Assembly (NCBI RefSeq): GCF_003314995.1
Contig: NZ_QNRH01000002.1
Coordinates: 372,001-436,000, forward strand
From: Pseudochrobactrum asaccharolyticum
GTDB lineage: Bacteria; Pseudomonadota; Alphaproteobacteria; Rhizobiales; Rhizobiaceae
Direction of reading: 5' to 3'
DNA: 64,000 nucleotides
Part shown: positions 26,900 through 35,322 of the stretch, piece by piece
How positions within the stretch are numbered: the stretch's first letter is position 1
Layout: every line of letters begins with the position of its first letter
Notes under the pieces: generated by a model
Database searches by the model: none
What the model saw: only the letters and a program-made list of their open reading frames with translations
Told to the model about the DNA's origin: nothing
Program-made: the position numbers and the translations under genes

Positions 26900-27490
26900 T
26901 TATGCGCGCACAGCCTGCGCTGCTTTAGACGGATCAATCCAGCCGATATTACCATCCGGCCGACGATAAACGATATTAACCTCTTCACTGCCCGCATTGC
27001 GGAAGACCAGAACCGGATGTTCTGTCAGATCAAGCTCAAAAACCGCCGATGCAACACTGAGCGTGCGCAGCGATACCGATGATTCCGCAACGATTGTCGG
27101 TGCGTAATCCTCCGGCAAATCCTCATCCTCGTCCGGAGCAGGCTCCATCACGCTATAGGCGATATTCTGCTGATTGTTGCGCGCTGACTGTACCAGTGAA
27201 CGCGACTTAAGGCGGCGCATATAGCGACGCAGACGCGTATCCATCTTCTCAGCAGCTGCGTCAAAGGAAAATTGCGGATCCTGCGCTTCCGCAGAAGACT
27301 GAAGCGTTGCACCGGTATCAAGGTGCAAGGTGCAATCTGTACTGAAGCGGGAGCCAGATTTAACGACTGTAATTGTACCGGAATAGCCACCTTCGTAATA
27401 TTTGCTAACAGCATCACGGACACGGTCTTCAATTCTGATGCGGAAAGCATCACCGATGTCCATATGTTTACCCGAAACGCGGAGACTCAT
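26900..27490 (-). CDS. hpf: Long-form ribosome hibernation promoting factor HPF
   Basis: The 196-residue protein dimerises 70S ribosomes in stationary phase or stress. The N-terminal HPF/YfiA domain (about 1-105) starts MSLRVSGKHMDIGDAFRIRIEDRV. A linker rich in acidic residues follows, then the C-terminal dimerisation domain with VFELDLTEHPVLVFRNAGSEEVNIVYRRPDGNIGWI. Synteny upstream of ptsN is conserved in alphaproteobacteria. Confidence 0.93.
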   Translation of the reverse strand: MSLRVSGKHMDIGDAFRIRIEDRVRDAVSKYYEGGYSGTITVVKSGSRFSTDCTLHLDTGATLQSSAEAQDPQFSFDAAAEKMDTRLRRYMRRLKSRSLVQSARNNQQNIAYSVMEPAPDEDEDLPEDYAPTIVAESSVSLRTLSVASAVFELDLTEHPVLVFRNAGSEEVNIVYRRPDGNIGWIDPSKAAQAVRA

Positions 27491-27752
27491 GTGGCAGTAC
27501 CTCGCTGTCTATATTCGAACACAGCAATCTAAGCACAAGCGAACGCATTGCGCAAAGCCAACCAGCACAAAATAAAATAAACTTGGCAGAAGATAAAAGA
27601 TTAGGGCTTCGGCTCTTTGATTGCCACAATCAGCACTTATATAGGCGCCTGCTCGTTATTTTGCCGAATAACAAGCCGTTTTTAAAATTAAGCAAAGAAT
27701 GCAAAGAGTTCGGAAGCTTTTGGGGCTCCTGAAATAAGATGATTCTTCAGCT

Positions 27753-28607
27753 TTAAAGCGTAAACTGGTCACCCAGATACAATCTGCGCACATCCGGATT
27801 GGCGACGATTTCTTTCGGACGACCATGGGTCAGCACCTGACCGGCATGAATAATATAGGCGCGATCAATCAGCCCCAGTGTTTCACGCACATTGTGGTCA
27901 GTGATCAGCACGCCGATACCACGGCTGGTCAGATGGCGCACAAGCTGCTGAATATCTGCAACCGCAATCGGATCCACACCGGCAAAAGGTTCGTCCAACA
28001 GCATGAAATTCGGGCGCGATGCCAAAGCACGGGCGATTTCGAGACGGCGGCGCTCACCACCGGATAATGATATTGCCTGTGCTTTACGCAAATGCGTAAT
28101 ATGAAATTCTTCCAGAAGAGCATCGAGTTCAATCGCACGTTTTTTGCGATCTTTCTCAACCACTTCCAGCACAGCTTTGATATTGTCTTCCACGGAAAGG
28201 CCACGGAAAATCGAAGCTTCCTGTGGGAGATAACCAATACCCAAGCGTGAACGACGATACATCGGCATTGATGTCACATCAAAACCGTCGATCTCAATCG
28301 TACCGCTGTCAACAGGCACCAGACCGGTGACCATATAAAAGCAGGTCGTTTTACCGGCACCGTTCGGCCCTAGAATACCAACAGCCTCGCCGGCACGCAC
28401 GCCAAAGGATACACCGTTAACGACCTGACGGCCGCGATAGCTCTTGCTGATACCACGGGCAACCAGTGTCCCTTTGAGGCGCGACAATTCCTGTGGCGGA
28501 CGCTGTCCTTCTTCACCTTCAGCCTGCATCTGCAAGCCTGCAGCAATGTCATCTGCGGCGACATTATTATCGGAAGCTTCAACGGTGTTTGCTTTTGAAG
28601 AGGACAA
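27753..28607 (-). CDS. lptB: LPS export ABC transporter ATPase LptB
   Basis: LptB powers lipopolysaccharide extraction from the inner membrane. Walker A is GPNGAGKTTCF, the signature LSGGERRRLEIARAL, Walker B FMLLDEPFAGVDP, and the switch His lies in LITDHNVRETL. The frame opens at a TTG at 28607, giving 284 residues. The first 45 are low complexity and typical of the variable N-terminal extension of rhizobial LptB. A later ATG at 28529 is the alternative; neither has a strong ribosome site. It follows lptA after 124 bp. Confidence 0.95.
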   Translation of the reverse strand: MSSSKANTVEASDNNVAADDIAAGLQMQAEGEEGQRPPQELSRLKGTLVARGISKSYRGRQVVNGVSFGVRAGEAVGILGPNGAGKTTCFYMVTGLVPVDSGTIEIDGFDVTSMPMYRRSRLGIGYLPQEASIFRGLSVEDNIKAVLEVVEKDRKKRAIELDALLEEFHITHLRKAQAISLSGGERRRLEIARALASRPNFMLLDEPFAGVDPIAVADIQQLVRHLTSRGIGVLITDHNVRETLGLIDRAYIIHAGQVLTHGRPKEIVANPDVRRLYLGDQFTL

Positions 28608-28731
28608 TAGCGATCCAGACCAGTTACTCAGCGCCGGTGCAGTAATCGCAACACAGCAAAAATGAAATTCGTCAGTTATGCGGGCAGATCAGCAAACCTC
28701 ATCGAATAAAGTCTGCTGACCGGCTTCAATT

Positions 28732-29394
28732 TTAATTATCTTTCGGTGACAAAATAATAGACACGCGGCCGGACTGACCTTTGCAGCTCTCAAGAAATGC
28801 TTTGCCGCTTTGCGTATTGGCAGTCAGCTTGCAACCGGATGCAATATTATCGCCATCTGACAGCACCACTTTTTTACCGGTCAGCACAATTGTCTGTGCT
28901 TTGGCATCATAAGTGCCCGCATCACCGGTCGCGACCTGTGTGCCTGATTTCAGATAGACTTTTTCGTCAACAACGATCTTGTCAATACCACCAGCATTGA
29001 GGCCGGAGCCGCTCAAGCCGCCGATGCCGCCCTTCGCTTTATCACCACTGTCTTTTGTCTTTGCTGTGTAAACCTGCATACGGCCGGCGCGCAGAACAAT
29101 ATCACCCTGTTTGACCGAAACATTGCCGGTCAGAATGATAATGCCTTCTTTGTCGCGCACTTCCATCTTGCCTGCATCAATAGACACCGGATCTTTGCTG
29201 TCGGAAAGCTTCAGACCGTCAAGCGGCACACCTTGCTGCGCCTGTGCACCGGTCATGCTCAGAGGCAGCGCCAGCACAGCAGTCAGGAAAAGGGCAGCAA
29301 GAGGTTTTGCGCCTGCAGAGCGCAGCGCAAATTGGCTCAAAACTGTATTCTGTGAGCCGGTATTCAGCCCGCTGCATGCCTGTTGCCGCATCAT
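28732..29394 (-). CDS. lptA: LPS transport periplasmic protein LptA
   Basis: LptA bridges LptC and LptD across the periplasm. From the ATG at 29394 (GAGGG 7 nt upstream) it is 220 residues. A signal sequence with hydrophobic core LAALFLTAVLALPL ends near GAQAQ. The OstA-like beta-jellyroll follows (PVSIDAGKMEVRDKEGIIILTGNVSVKQGDIVLRAGRMQVY). Two cysteines (GCKLTA, ESCKGQ) near the C-terminus could form a disulfide. It lies between lptC and lptB. Confidence 0.92.
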   Translation of the reverse strand: MMRQQACSGLNTGSQNTVLSQFALRSAGAKPLAALFLTAVLALPLSMTGAQAQQGVPLDGLKLSDSKDPVSIDAGKMEVRDKEGIIILTGNVSVKQGDIVLRAGRMQVYTAKTKDSGDKAKGGIGGLSGSGLNAGGIDKIVVDEKVYLKSGTQVATGDAGTYDAKAQTIVLTGKKVVLSDGDNIASGCKLTANTQSGKAFLESCKGQSGRVSIILSPKDN

Positions 29395-29685
29395 CTTCAT
29401 TCCCTCGAAAAACACCCTTGTTATAAATCGCAAGTTTCAGAATAACACAACAAACTTTTGAACATATTCTTATTGCCGGTTCATATATCCTGACGGAACA
29501 CAGAGAATCTGTCAGGGCACCCTATAACAGGGGTATTACTTATTGGTGTAAATCGCCATTGCTGAAACGCTGCCGACTATCACATCCTGTTTAACATCAG
29601 TCAAAGTGCCGCGCCTGCCTGCCCCAATATCCGGGTGACAGAATACGCCGTTACAACGACTTCCGCCACTGCAGAAAATATCCGC

Positions 29686-30351
29686 TCAGCTACCCTTTTT
29701 CACAGCCGCTGCGGTTTCTGCAACCGGTTCGATCGTCAGGTGAACATCGCTTTCAAACACCATCACCTTGCCGCTTTCCTCAATCCGCATTTTATTTGCG
29801 CGGATATGGGCATTCTCGGTGCGGATGTCGACCGGCTTATCTGTCGACATTTCACCGCTCGACATATTCACACTGGCAGAGCCGAGTTTGGCTTCCATGC
29901 CATCAGTGGTCTTGACTGTAAAAGCATCATCAAACTGCAGGCGGCCGTTATTACTGTCATAGACACCGGAAACCGCATCAATCTCTGCACTGTCTTTATC
30001 ACCGACAGGTAATTGTGCTTTGATTCCTTCCAGAGCGACCACACCGCTTTGCTTGGCGTCCTGTACCGCACGCTCAGCAACCATCGAAAACGGACGCTTA
30101 TCTTTTGTATAGCCTTTCAGCTGCGGGCCGGTCATGACCAGCTTGCCGCTTTCAGACGGATCGAGCTCCACTTTGACTGTGGAAGCCGGTGCGGCCAAAA
30201 ATGTATACCATGAAAACACAGCAGCAACGGCAAGAGCAGCAACCGGCAGAGCAGTTTTTAAGACGCGCACGCGTATACTGTGTCTCTTTGCAGCATGAAA
30301 CACAGCGGTACTTTTTTGTGATGCTCCGAAAACCATCTTATGGTTTGACAC
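29686..30351 (-). CDS. lptC: LPS export protein LptC
   Basis: LptC is the bitopic inner-membrane protein that passes LPS to LptA. The 221-residue protein begins at a GTG at 30351 with GGAG 9 nt upstream. One transmembrane helix (about 32-52, TALPVAALAVAAVFSWYTFL) precedes a periplasmic LptC/YrbK fold. Unusually, 291 bp separate it from lptA, where I see no gene, only an imperfect inverted repeat (CCTGAC / GTCAGG, 29489-29516). Confidence 0.9.
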   Translation of the reverse strand: MSNHKMVFGASQKSTAVFHAAKRHSIRVRVLKTALPVAALAVAAVFSWYTFLAAPASTVKVELDPSESGKLVMTGPQLKGYTKDKRPFSMVAERAVQDAKQSGVVALEGIKAQLPVGDKDSAEIDAVSGVYDSNNGRLQFDDAFTVKTTDGMEAKLGSASVNMSSGEMSTDKPVDIRTENAHIRANKMRIEESGKVMVFESDVHLTIEPVAETAAAVKKGS

Positions 30352-30681
30352 AGTCCAAAACTCCTGAAACCGGCAATTTGCCAGCTGCCTACACGTAAGG
30401 TATTAATATTCTTTAGTGAAATGTACGACTATTCAATACAGTGCGCTCAAATCGCTTTTTAATGTGGTATAAATGGGATGAGACTGCGTTCAAAACAAGC
30501 TGAATCCTTGCAGTTTAACCCTCCGGAGGACTTCCTCAGATCACTTTTTCATGAAAAGAGACCATCAAGATCTGATAATACCACTTATCAAATATTCTTC
30601 CGGTATTATTTCGCCTTCAAAGCAAACACTGTGTGTGCCACACATAAAAACTTCTAATAAGCCCAAGAACGGACCCAGCTC
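30352..30681. other. Divergent intergenic region lptC / sppA
   Basis: This 330-bp spacer carries the promoters of two divergent genes. I see no open frame with a ribosome site and no clear repeat or conserved operator in it. Confidence 0.6.
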
Positions 30682-31659
30682 ATGACTTATACTGCCGATG
30701 CAGTGCTCGAACGTCGTCGAATCCGCCGTAAGCTGACATTCTGGCGCGTTGTTACATTGCTCTTGCTTGCAGCAATGATACTCTTCGCAGCCCTCTACAT
30801 CAACGGCAGCAAGCCTTCCCGCAATATTCCACATATCGCGAAAATTTCTATCACAGGCACCATCTATAACAATGAAGAGCTTTTGAAACGTCTCAAAGAT
30901 GTCGCAGAGAGCGAAATGGTCAAAGGTGTCATTCTTGATATCAGTTCTCCGGGCGGCACAACAACCGGCGGCGAAGTGATTTATGATGCAGTACGCAGGA
31001 TTGCGGACGAAAAACCCGTGGTCACACAGGTCGGCACTCTGGCTGCATCGGCAGGCTATATGATTGCCATCGCCTCCGATCATGTGATTGCCCATAAGAC
31101 CTCAATGATCGGTTCCATCGGCGTGCTGTTTCAATATCCGGATATCAGCGGATTACTCGATAAAGTCGGCGTCAAATTTGAAACTATCAAATCCAGCCCG
31201 CTAAAAGCCGAACCGAATTTCTTCTCGCCTGCCAGCGACGAAGCCAAGGCGATGATTGATAATACGGTCAAAGATACCTATGACTGGTTTGTCGGTCTGG
31301 TTAAAGAACGCCGTCCGATGATTACCGCGGATAAACTGCCGGCTCTGACAAACGGCTCGGTCTATACAGGACGTCAGGCTTTGCAGCATAAATTGATTGA
31401 TGCACTTGGTGATCAGGAAACCTCTATCGCATGGCTCGCCACCAAAGGCATTGATAAAAATCTGCCGGTTGTCGAGTGGAAAGCGGAAACTTCACCTTAC
31501 AATGACCTCCTCTCATCTGCTGCGATGAAATTATTGTTGCGGAACATGGGCTTGTCAGATCAGGGTAGTGCATTATTTGATGAGCAAATCAGTCAGCGTA
31601 TCTTTCTTGACGGCATGCTCTCAGTTTGGCACGGTGGTAACGGAGAAAAACCGCAATAA
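30682..31659 (+). CDS. sppA: Signal peptide peptidase SppA (short form)
   Basis: This membrane-bound S49 serine protease degrades leftover signal peptides. The 325-residue protein has one N-terminal transmembrane helix (about 17-38, VVTLLLLAAMILFAALYI). The catalytic Ser lies in GTLAASAGYMIA and the general-base Lys probably in the ETIKSSPLKAEPNFFSPASDEAKAM stretch. The size is that of the single-domain SohB/SppA type. The next gene downstream is ihfB, a conserved pairing. Confidence 0.93.
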   Translation: MTYTADAVLERRRIRRKLTFWRVVTLLLLAAMILFAALYINGSKPSRNIPHIAKISITGTIYNNEELLKRLKDVAESEMVKGVILDISSPGGTTTGGEVIYDAVRRIADEKPVVTQVGTLAASAGYMIAIASDHVIAHKTSMIGSIGVLFQYPDISGLLDKVGVKFETIKSSPLKAEPNFFSPASDEAKAMIDNTVKDTYDWFVGLVKERRPMITADKLPALTNGSVYTGRQALQHKLIDALGDQETSIAWLATKGIDKNLPVVEWKAETSPYNDLLSSAAMKLLLRNMGLSDQGSALFDEQISQRIFLDGMLSVWHGGNGEKPQ

Positions 31660-31755
31660 TACGCGCAAAATGCAGCTGCCGTTAAGGATAGCGCGTATTT
31701 TTCAGCTAGTTACGCTATAAAACATTGATAGTATAACTATATTATTCATAATAAG

Positions 31756-31779
31756 CTGTCTCTGACTGGTCAGAGACAG
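31756..31779 (+). repeat. Perfect 11-bp inverted repeat after sppA
   Basis: CTGTCTCTGAC and GTCAGAGACAG pair with only TG between them. No T-run follows. It may end the sppA transcript or bind a protein upstream of ihfB. Confidence 0.6.
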
Positions 31780-31814
31780 TTCGCATAAAGGTTCTGAGAA
31801 TACTTCTTTCTAGA

Positions 31815-31855
31815 GCACATCCCTGAAAACCAAGACGGTTACAGATCAGATGTGC
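31815..31855 (+). repeat. Degenerate copy of the GCGCATCCCGAAAA-type rhizobial palindrome
   Basis: GCACATC ... GATGTGC brackets a sequence alignable with the palindrome at 53278-53320 (CCCTGAAAACC, then CGGTT). It lies in the ihfB upstream region. Similarity is partial. Confidence 0.4.
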
Positions 31856-31933
31856 AGCATATCAAAACCGGAAGCGCACCGGTCTGTTTCAGCAGCCGGA
31901 CACCGCGCTAATATTGCAGAGAGGTCGAACGCA

Positions 31934-32221
31934 GTGATTAAATCTGAACTCGTGCAGATCATCGCCAGCCGCAATCCGCATCTTTTCCAGCGCGACGTGG
32001 AAAATATCGTCGGTGCAGTTTTCGATGAAATTACTGAGGCTCTGGCGGAAGGAAACCGCGTTGAGCTCCGCGGCTTCGGCGCATTTTCCGTAAAAAACCG
32101 CCCTGCCCGTAACGGACGCAACCCGCGCACCGGTGAATCGGTGGATGTTGAAGAAAAATGGGTACCATTTTTCAAAACCGGTAAAGAACTGCGCGACCGT
32201 CTCAATAACGGCAACGGCTAG
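31934..32221 (+). CDS. ihfB: Integration host factor beta subunit
   Basis: IHF beta pairs with IHF alpha to bend DNA. I take the GTG at 31934 (reading [14 protein letters not shown]) with AGAGAGG upstream, giving 95 residues of family length; the frame upstream to 31850 is unlike IHF. The arm motif [44 protein letters not shown] is typical of IHF beta rather than HU. The TAG stop coincides with the first bases of a palindromic repeat at 32219. Confidence 0.95.
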   Translation: MIKSELVQIIASRNPHLFQRDVENIVGAVFDEITEALAEGNRVELRGFGAFSVKNRPARNGRNPRTGESVDVEEKWVPFFKTGKELRDRLNNGNG

Positions 32222-32281
32222 AGCATAATTTAAAAATATCAGAGCGTGTTTTGTGTACCAAATCTGGCACACCGCGCTCCA
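32219..32281 (+). repeat. Truncated palindromic repeat, copy D, overlapping the ihfB stop
   Basis: It starts TAGAGCATAATT like copies A-C, then lacks most of the first hairpin and goes directly to an AGAGCG-type second module ending in CTGGCACACCGCGCTCC. The initial TAG is the ihfB stop codon. Confidence 0.75.
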
Positions 32282-32341
32282 AGCTTTAAAATTGCATCAA
32301 AGCCTTTTTTGTTGATGCAGACATTACAATCAGCACTTTAG

Positions 32342-32367
32342 CTATCAGGCATAATTATGCCTGATAG
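32342..32367. repeat. Perfect 26-bp palindrome upstream of the LapA-like gene
   Basis: CTATCAGGCATAA and TTATGCCTGATAG form a perfect palindrome without loop. About 40 bp before it TGCATCAA / TTGATGCA form another stem. It lies 60 bp before the LapA-like ATG. It could be an operator or part of the ihfB 3' end. Confidence 0.6.
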
Positions 32368-32426
32368 TATGGCTATATTTTACGCAAAGTGCTGTTCCGG
32401 AACACGGCCAAAATACGGATTGAAAC

Positions 32427-32753
32427 ATGACCAACCGCCTTCTGACACTTCTCATTGCACTGCCGGTTGCAGTCATCCTGATTGTGTTGTCAGTCGCCAA
32501 TCGCGGTGCGGTCAGCGTTACACTTGACCCGTTCAATCCCGGCAATCCGGCTTTGACCTATACAGCACCGCTGTTCCTCTGGGTACTTGGCGCATTGCTG
32601 GCAGGTATTATTATCGGCGGATTGCTGATCTGGTCTACGCAGGGACGGCACCGCAAACTGGCACGTAAACGCAAGGCGGAAGCCGATGCGCTGTTAACAC
32701 GCGCCAAGCAGGCCGAAGCAAAAGCCCTGCCACCAGCATCCTCACTGTCCTGA
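32427..32753 (+). CDS. LapA domain-containing small membrane protein
   Basis: The 108-residue protein has two hydrophobic helices (about 8-24, LIALPVAVILIVLSVAN, and 50-67, LFLWVLGALLAGIIIGGLLIW) with the characteristic NRGAVSVTLDP between. A charged, helical cytoplasmic tail follows. This is the lipopolysaccharide assembly protein A (LapA/YciS) domain; the E. coli protein acts in control of LpxC turnover. In Hyphomicrobiales the gene commonly follows ihfB. Function here is inferred from the domain. Confidence 0.88.
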   Translation: MTNRLLTLLIALPVAVILIVLSVANRGAVSVTLDPFNPGNPALTYTAPLFLWVLGALLAGIIIGGLLIWSTQGRHRKLARKRKAEADALLTRAKQAEAKALPPASSLS

Positions 32754-32989
32754 GGTATTCTCCGCAAAGTTCATGCGGACAAAACTTATATGATCAGTTT
32801 TTTTCATTAACTTCATACAGATCAGCGCTTGTTTCCCAAGCGCGCGGCAGTTTACGCTTCGCGTAATTTGCAGTGCGCTCCGGATTCTCATCAATTTTCA
32901 TCCGAAAACATCAGCCACTATGCTGCAAGAAAACAAATGCCCGCGCATTGCAGGAGACGATGTGCGGCATCATAAAGGTCTGATAAAAT

Positions 32990-33964
32990 ATGCTGAATAT
33001 TTCTGCTGCTGCCGTTGATAAACTAATGACCTGGCCTGAACTGGTCGATGCGCTGGACAGCGCTTTCCGCAATGGCATGATCCAGCCGGTGCGCCACCAT
33101 CATCCCGTTGAGCGCCCTGAAGGCACACCGTCCATGCTGCTTCTGATGCCTGCATGGTCTGATTTTCACAAACTCAGTGATCCGTCACAGGGTTATATGG
33201 GTGTGAAAATTGTCACGGTCTCCCCTGATAACGGCCTGATCAATAAGCCTGCCGTCATGGGAGTGTATTTATTGCTGGACGGCATTACCGGCGAACCGAA
33301 AGCCCTGATCGACGGTCAGAGCCTGACCCGCTGGCGCACAGCTGCAGCTTCTGCGCTCGCAGCCCGCTATCTTGCCCGTGAAGATGCTTCCCGCCTTGTG
33401 ATCATGGGAGCCGGTGCGGTCTCCACCAATCTCGCCCGCGCCCATAGTGCCGTGCGTCCGATTACCGATATTGCGCTTTGCGTGCGCAATCCGCAGCGTG
33501 CGGAAGCCACTATCAAAGAACTGCGCGATGAAGGCTATAATGCCTATATTGCAGAAGATCATATTGCAGCCATTGAACAGGCTGACATCGTCGCTGCTGG
33601 AACGCTGGCTACTAAGCCATTGATTCACGGGAAACATTTACGCCCGGGCACGCATATTGATCTGGTTGGCGCTTTCACTCCGGATATGCGTGAAAGTGAT
33701 GATGAGGCAGTGCTGCGCTCGCGCGTTTTTGTCGATACCAAAGCCGGTGCACTGCAAGAGGGCGGCGATATTACCCAGCCTCTGCGTGACGGTATTATCC
33801 AGCCGGAGCATGTTCTCGGTGATCTGTTTGATCTGGCGCGCGGAACTGTCAAAGGCCGCATCAGCGATCAGGATATTACATTGTTTAAATCCGTTGGCGC
33901 CGCCATGGAAGACCTTGCCGCTGGCATTATGGTCTATGAAAAGAGCCTGAAACAACAAGGCTGA
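32990..33964 (+). CDS. Ornithine cyclodeaminase / mu-crystallin family protein
   Basis: The 324-residue NAD(P)-dependent protein has the family blocks GYMGVKIVTVSPDN (with active-site Lys), ALIDGQSLTRWRTAAASALAARYLA and the Rossmann loop LVIMGAGAVSTNLARAH. Members deaminate ornithine to proline, reduce delta1-pyrroline-2-carboxylate, or dehydrogenate alanine or lysine. The exact substrate cannot be set from sequence alone. It stands alone between the LapA-like and RNA methyltransferase genes. Confidence 0.88.
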   Translation: MLNISAAAVDKLMTWPELVDALDSAFRNGMIQPVRHHHPVERPEGTPSMLLLMPAWSDFHKLSDPSQGYMGVKIVTVSPDNGLINKPAVMGVYLLLDGITGEPKALIDGQSLTRWRTAAASALAARYLAREDASRLVIMGAGAVSTNLARAHSAVRPITDIALCVRNPQRAEATIKELRDEGYNAYIAEDHIAAIEQADIVAAGTLATKPLIHGKHLRPGTHIDLVGAFTPDMRESDDEAVLRSRVFVDTKAGALQEGGDITQPLRDGIIQPEHVLGDLFDLARGTVKGRISDQDITLFKSVGAAMEDLAAGIMVYEKSLKQQG

Positions 33965-34149
33965 TGCCGTTCGTTCTTTTGCCCTGAAAAGCCGTATAGC
34001 ATGCAGTTTTTCAGGGCAAAGATACATTTATAAAGCATTCCCGTTTAAATTCAGCTTTCCCAAAAGGCTGCCATGCTCTACGAAACAGAAAATATTGCAC
34101 CATCTGATGCTATAATATCTTCAATTTAACAGTTTCCGGAGCAGACAGG

Positions 34150-35322
34150 GTGAAATCGCCAAAAGGAAAAGCAGCCAAACCACGCAATGGTTCCTCAGCG
34201 AGACCGGCAGGAAAACTGGCAGCACAGCGCGACAATCGTAAATCCGCAGCTGCTGCGCCGATGCAGAGCTTTAAAAAACCGCGCCCTAAATTTGCTAAAA
34301 CCGAACAGAATTCCGCAGGCTTTGAGACTACGGCTCCGACTGCACCGAAAAAAGTGAGCGCCGAGCCTGCGGTTGCCCAGCGCCCGCTCCTGAAGCTGAC
34401 CGGTGAACGGCCACAACAAAATCTGCCGGTTATTCTGGAAACCAGTCCGAGTGAAGATTACGCCCTGCTCGATAGCGGCAACAGCCTCAAGCTTGAACAA
34501 TACGGCCCTTACCGCATCATCCGCCCTGAGGCACAGGCGATCTGGCAACCGGCATGGCCGCAGAGCGAATGGGACAAGGCAGATGCTGTTTTCACCGGTA
34601 ATACCGATGAAGAAGGCATGGGGCGCTGGCATTTCCCGAAAGAAAACTTAAGTGAAACCTGGCCGATGGCTCTGCAGGATGTGCGCTTTTTCGGTCGCTT
34701 TACTTCATTCCGCCATGTCGGCGTGTTTCCGGAGCAGGCAGCCCATTGGGCTTTCATGGCGCAACAGGTGCGTGATGCCCGCAAAAAACAAGTTAACCGT
34801 TCTGTACGGGTTTTGAACCTGTTCGGTTATACCGGCGTTGCCTCGCTGATTGCCGCCCATGCAGGTGCAGAAGTCACCCATGTCGATGCCTCCAAAAAAG
34901 CGATCAACTGGGCGCGTGAAAATCAGGCACTGGCCGGTCTTGATGACAAGCCGATCCGCTGGATTTGTGAAGATGCAACCAAATTTGTGGCGCGCGAAGA
35001 ACGCCGCGGCAATACTTATGATATCATCCTGCTCGACCCGCCTGCCTATGGCCGTGGTCCGAACGGTGAAGTCTGGCAGTTGTTTGATAACCTGCCGCAG
35101 ATGGTTGATATGTGCCGCGCCATTCTCTCGCCGGATGCTCTCAGCGTGGTGCTGACTGCCTATTCAATCCGCGCTTCCTTCTTTGCCATTCATGAGCTGA
35201 TGCGTGACCGTTTCACCGGTCGCGGCGGTGTGATTGAATCCGGCGAACTCATCCTGCGTGAACGCTCTGCCGAGCGTGCGCTTTCCACTTCCATGTTCTC
35301 CCGCTGGATTGCCAATTCATGA
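34150..35322 (+). CDS. Class I SAM-dependent rRNA methyltransferase (RlmI-like)
   Basis: This 390-residue protein has a GTG start at 34150. The first 75 residues are low complexity, rich in Lys, Ala and Pro. The SAM-binding motif is VRVLNLFGYTGVASLIAAHAGAEVTHVDASKKAI, and the catalytic motif LLDPPAYGRGPNGEVWQL. It belongs to the RlmI/RlmK-type cytosine-C5 methyltransferase family but lacks an obvious N-terminal PUA domain. Its stop overlaps the start of the next gene, a TrmH-type methyltransferase (ATGA), so two RNA modification genes are coupled. Confidence 0.88.
   Translation: MKSPKGKAAKPRNGSSARPAGKLAAQRDNRKSAAAAPMQSFKKPRPKFAKTEQNSAGFETTAPTAPKKVSAEPAVAQRPLLKLTGERPQQNLPVILETSPSEDYALLDSGNSLKLEQYGPYRIIRPEAQAIWQPAWPQSEWDKADAVFTGNTDEEGMGRWHFPKENLSETWPMALQDVRFFGRFTSFRHVGVFPEQAAHWAFMAQQVRDARKKQVNRSVRVLNLFGYTGVASLIAAHAGAEVTHVDASKKAINWARENQALAGLDDKPIRWICEDATKFVAREERRGNTYDIILLDPPAYGRGPNGEVWQLFDNLPQMVDMCRAILSPDALSVVLTAYSIRASFFAIHELMRDRFTGRGGVIESGELILRERSAERALSTSMFSRWIANS

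Noticed and set aside
26734-26997. 87-codon minus-strand frame in the hpf-ptsN spacer
   Set aside because: It crosses the C14 tract, overlaps the hpf 3' end, is of odd composition and lacks a ribosome site.
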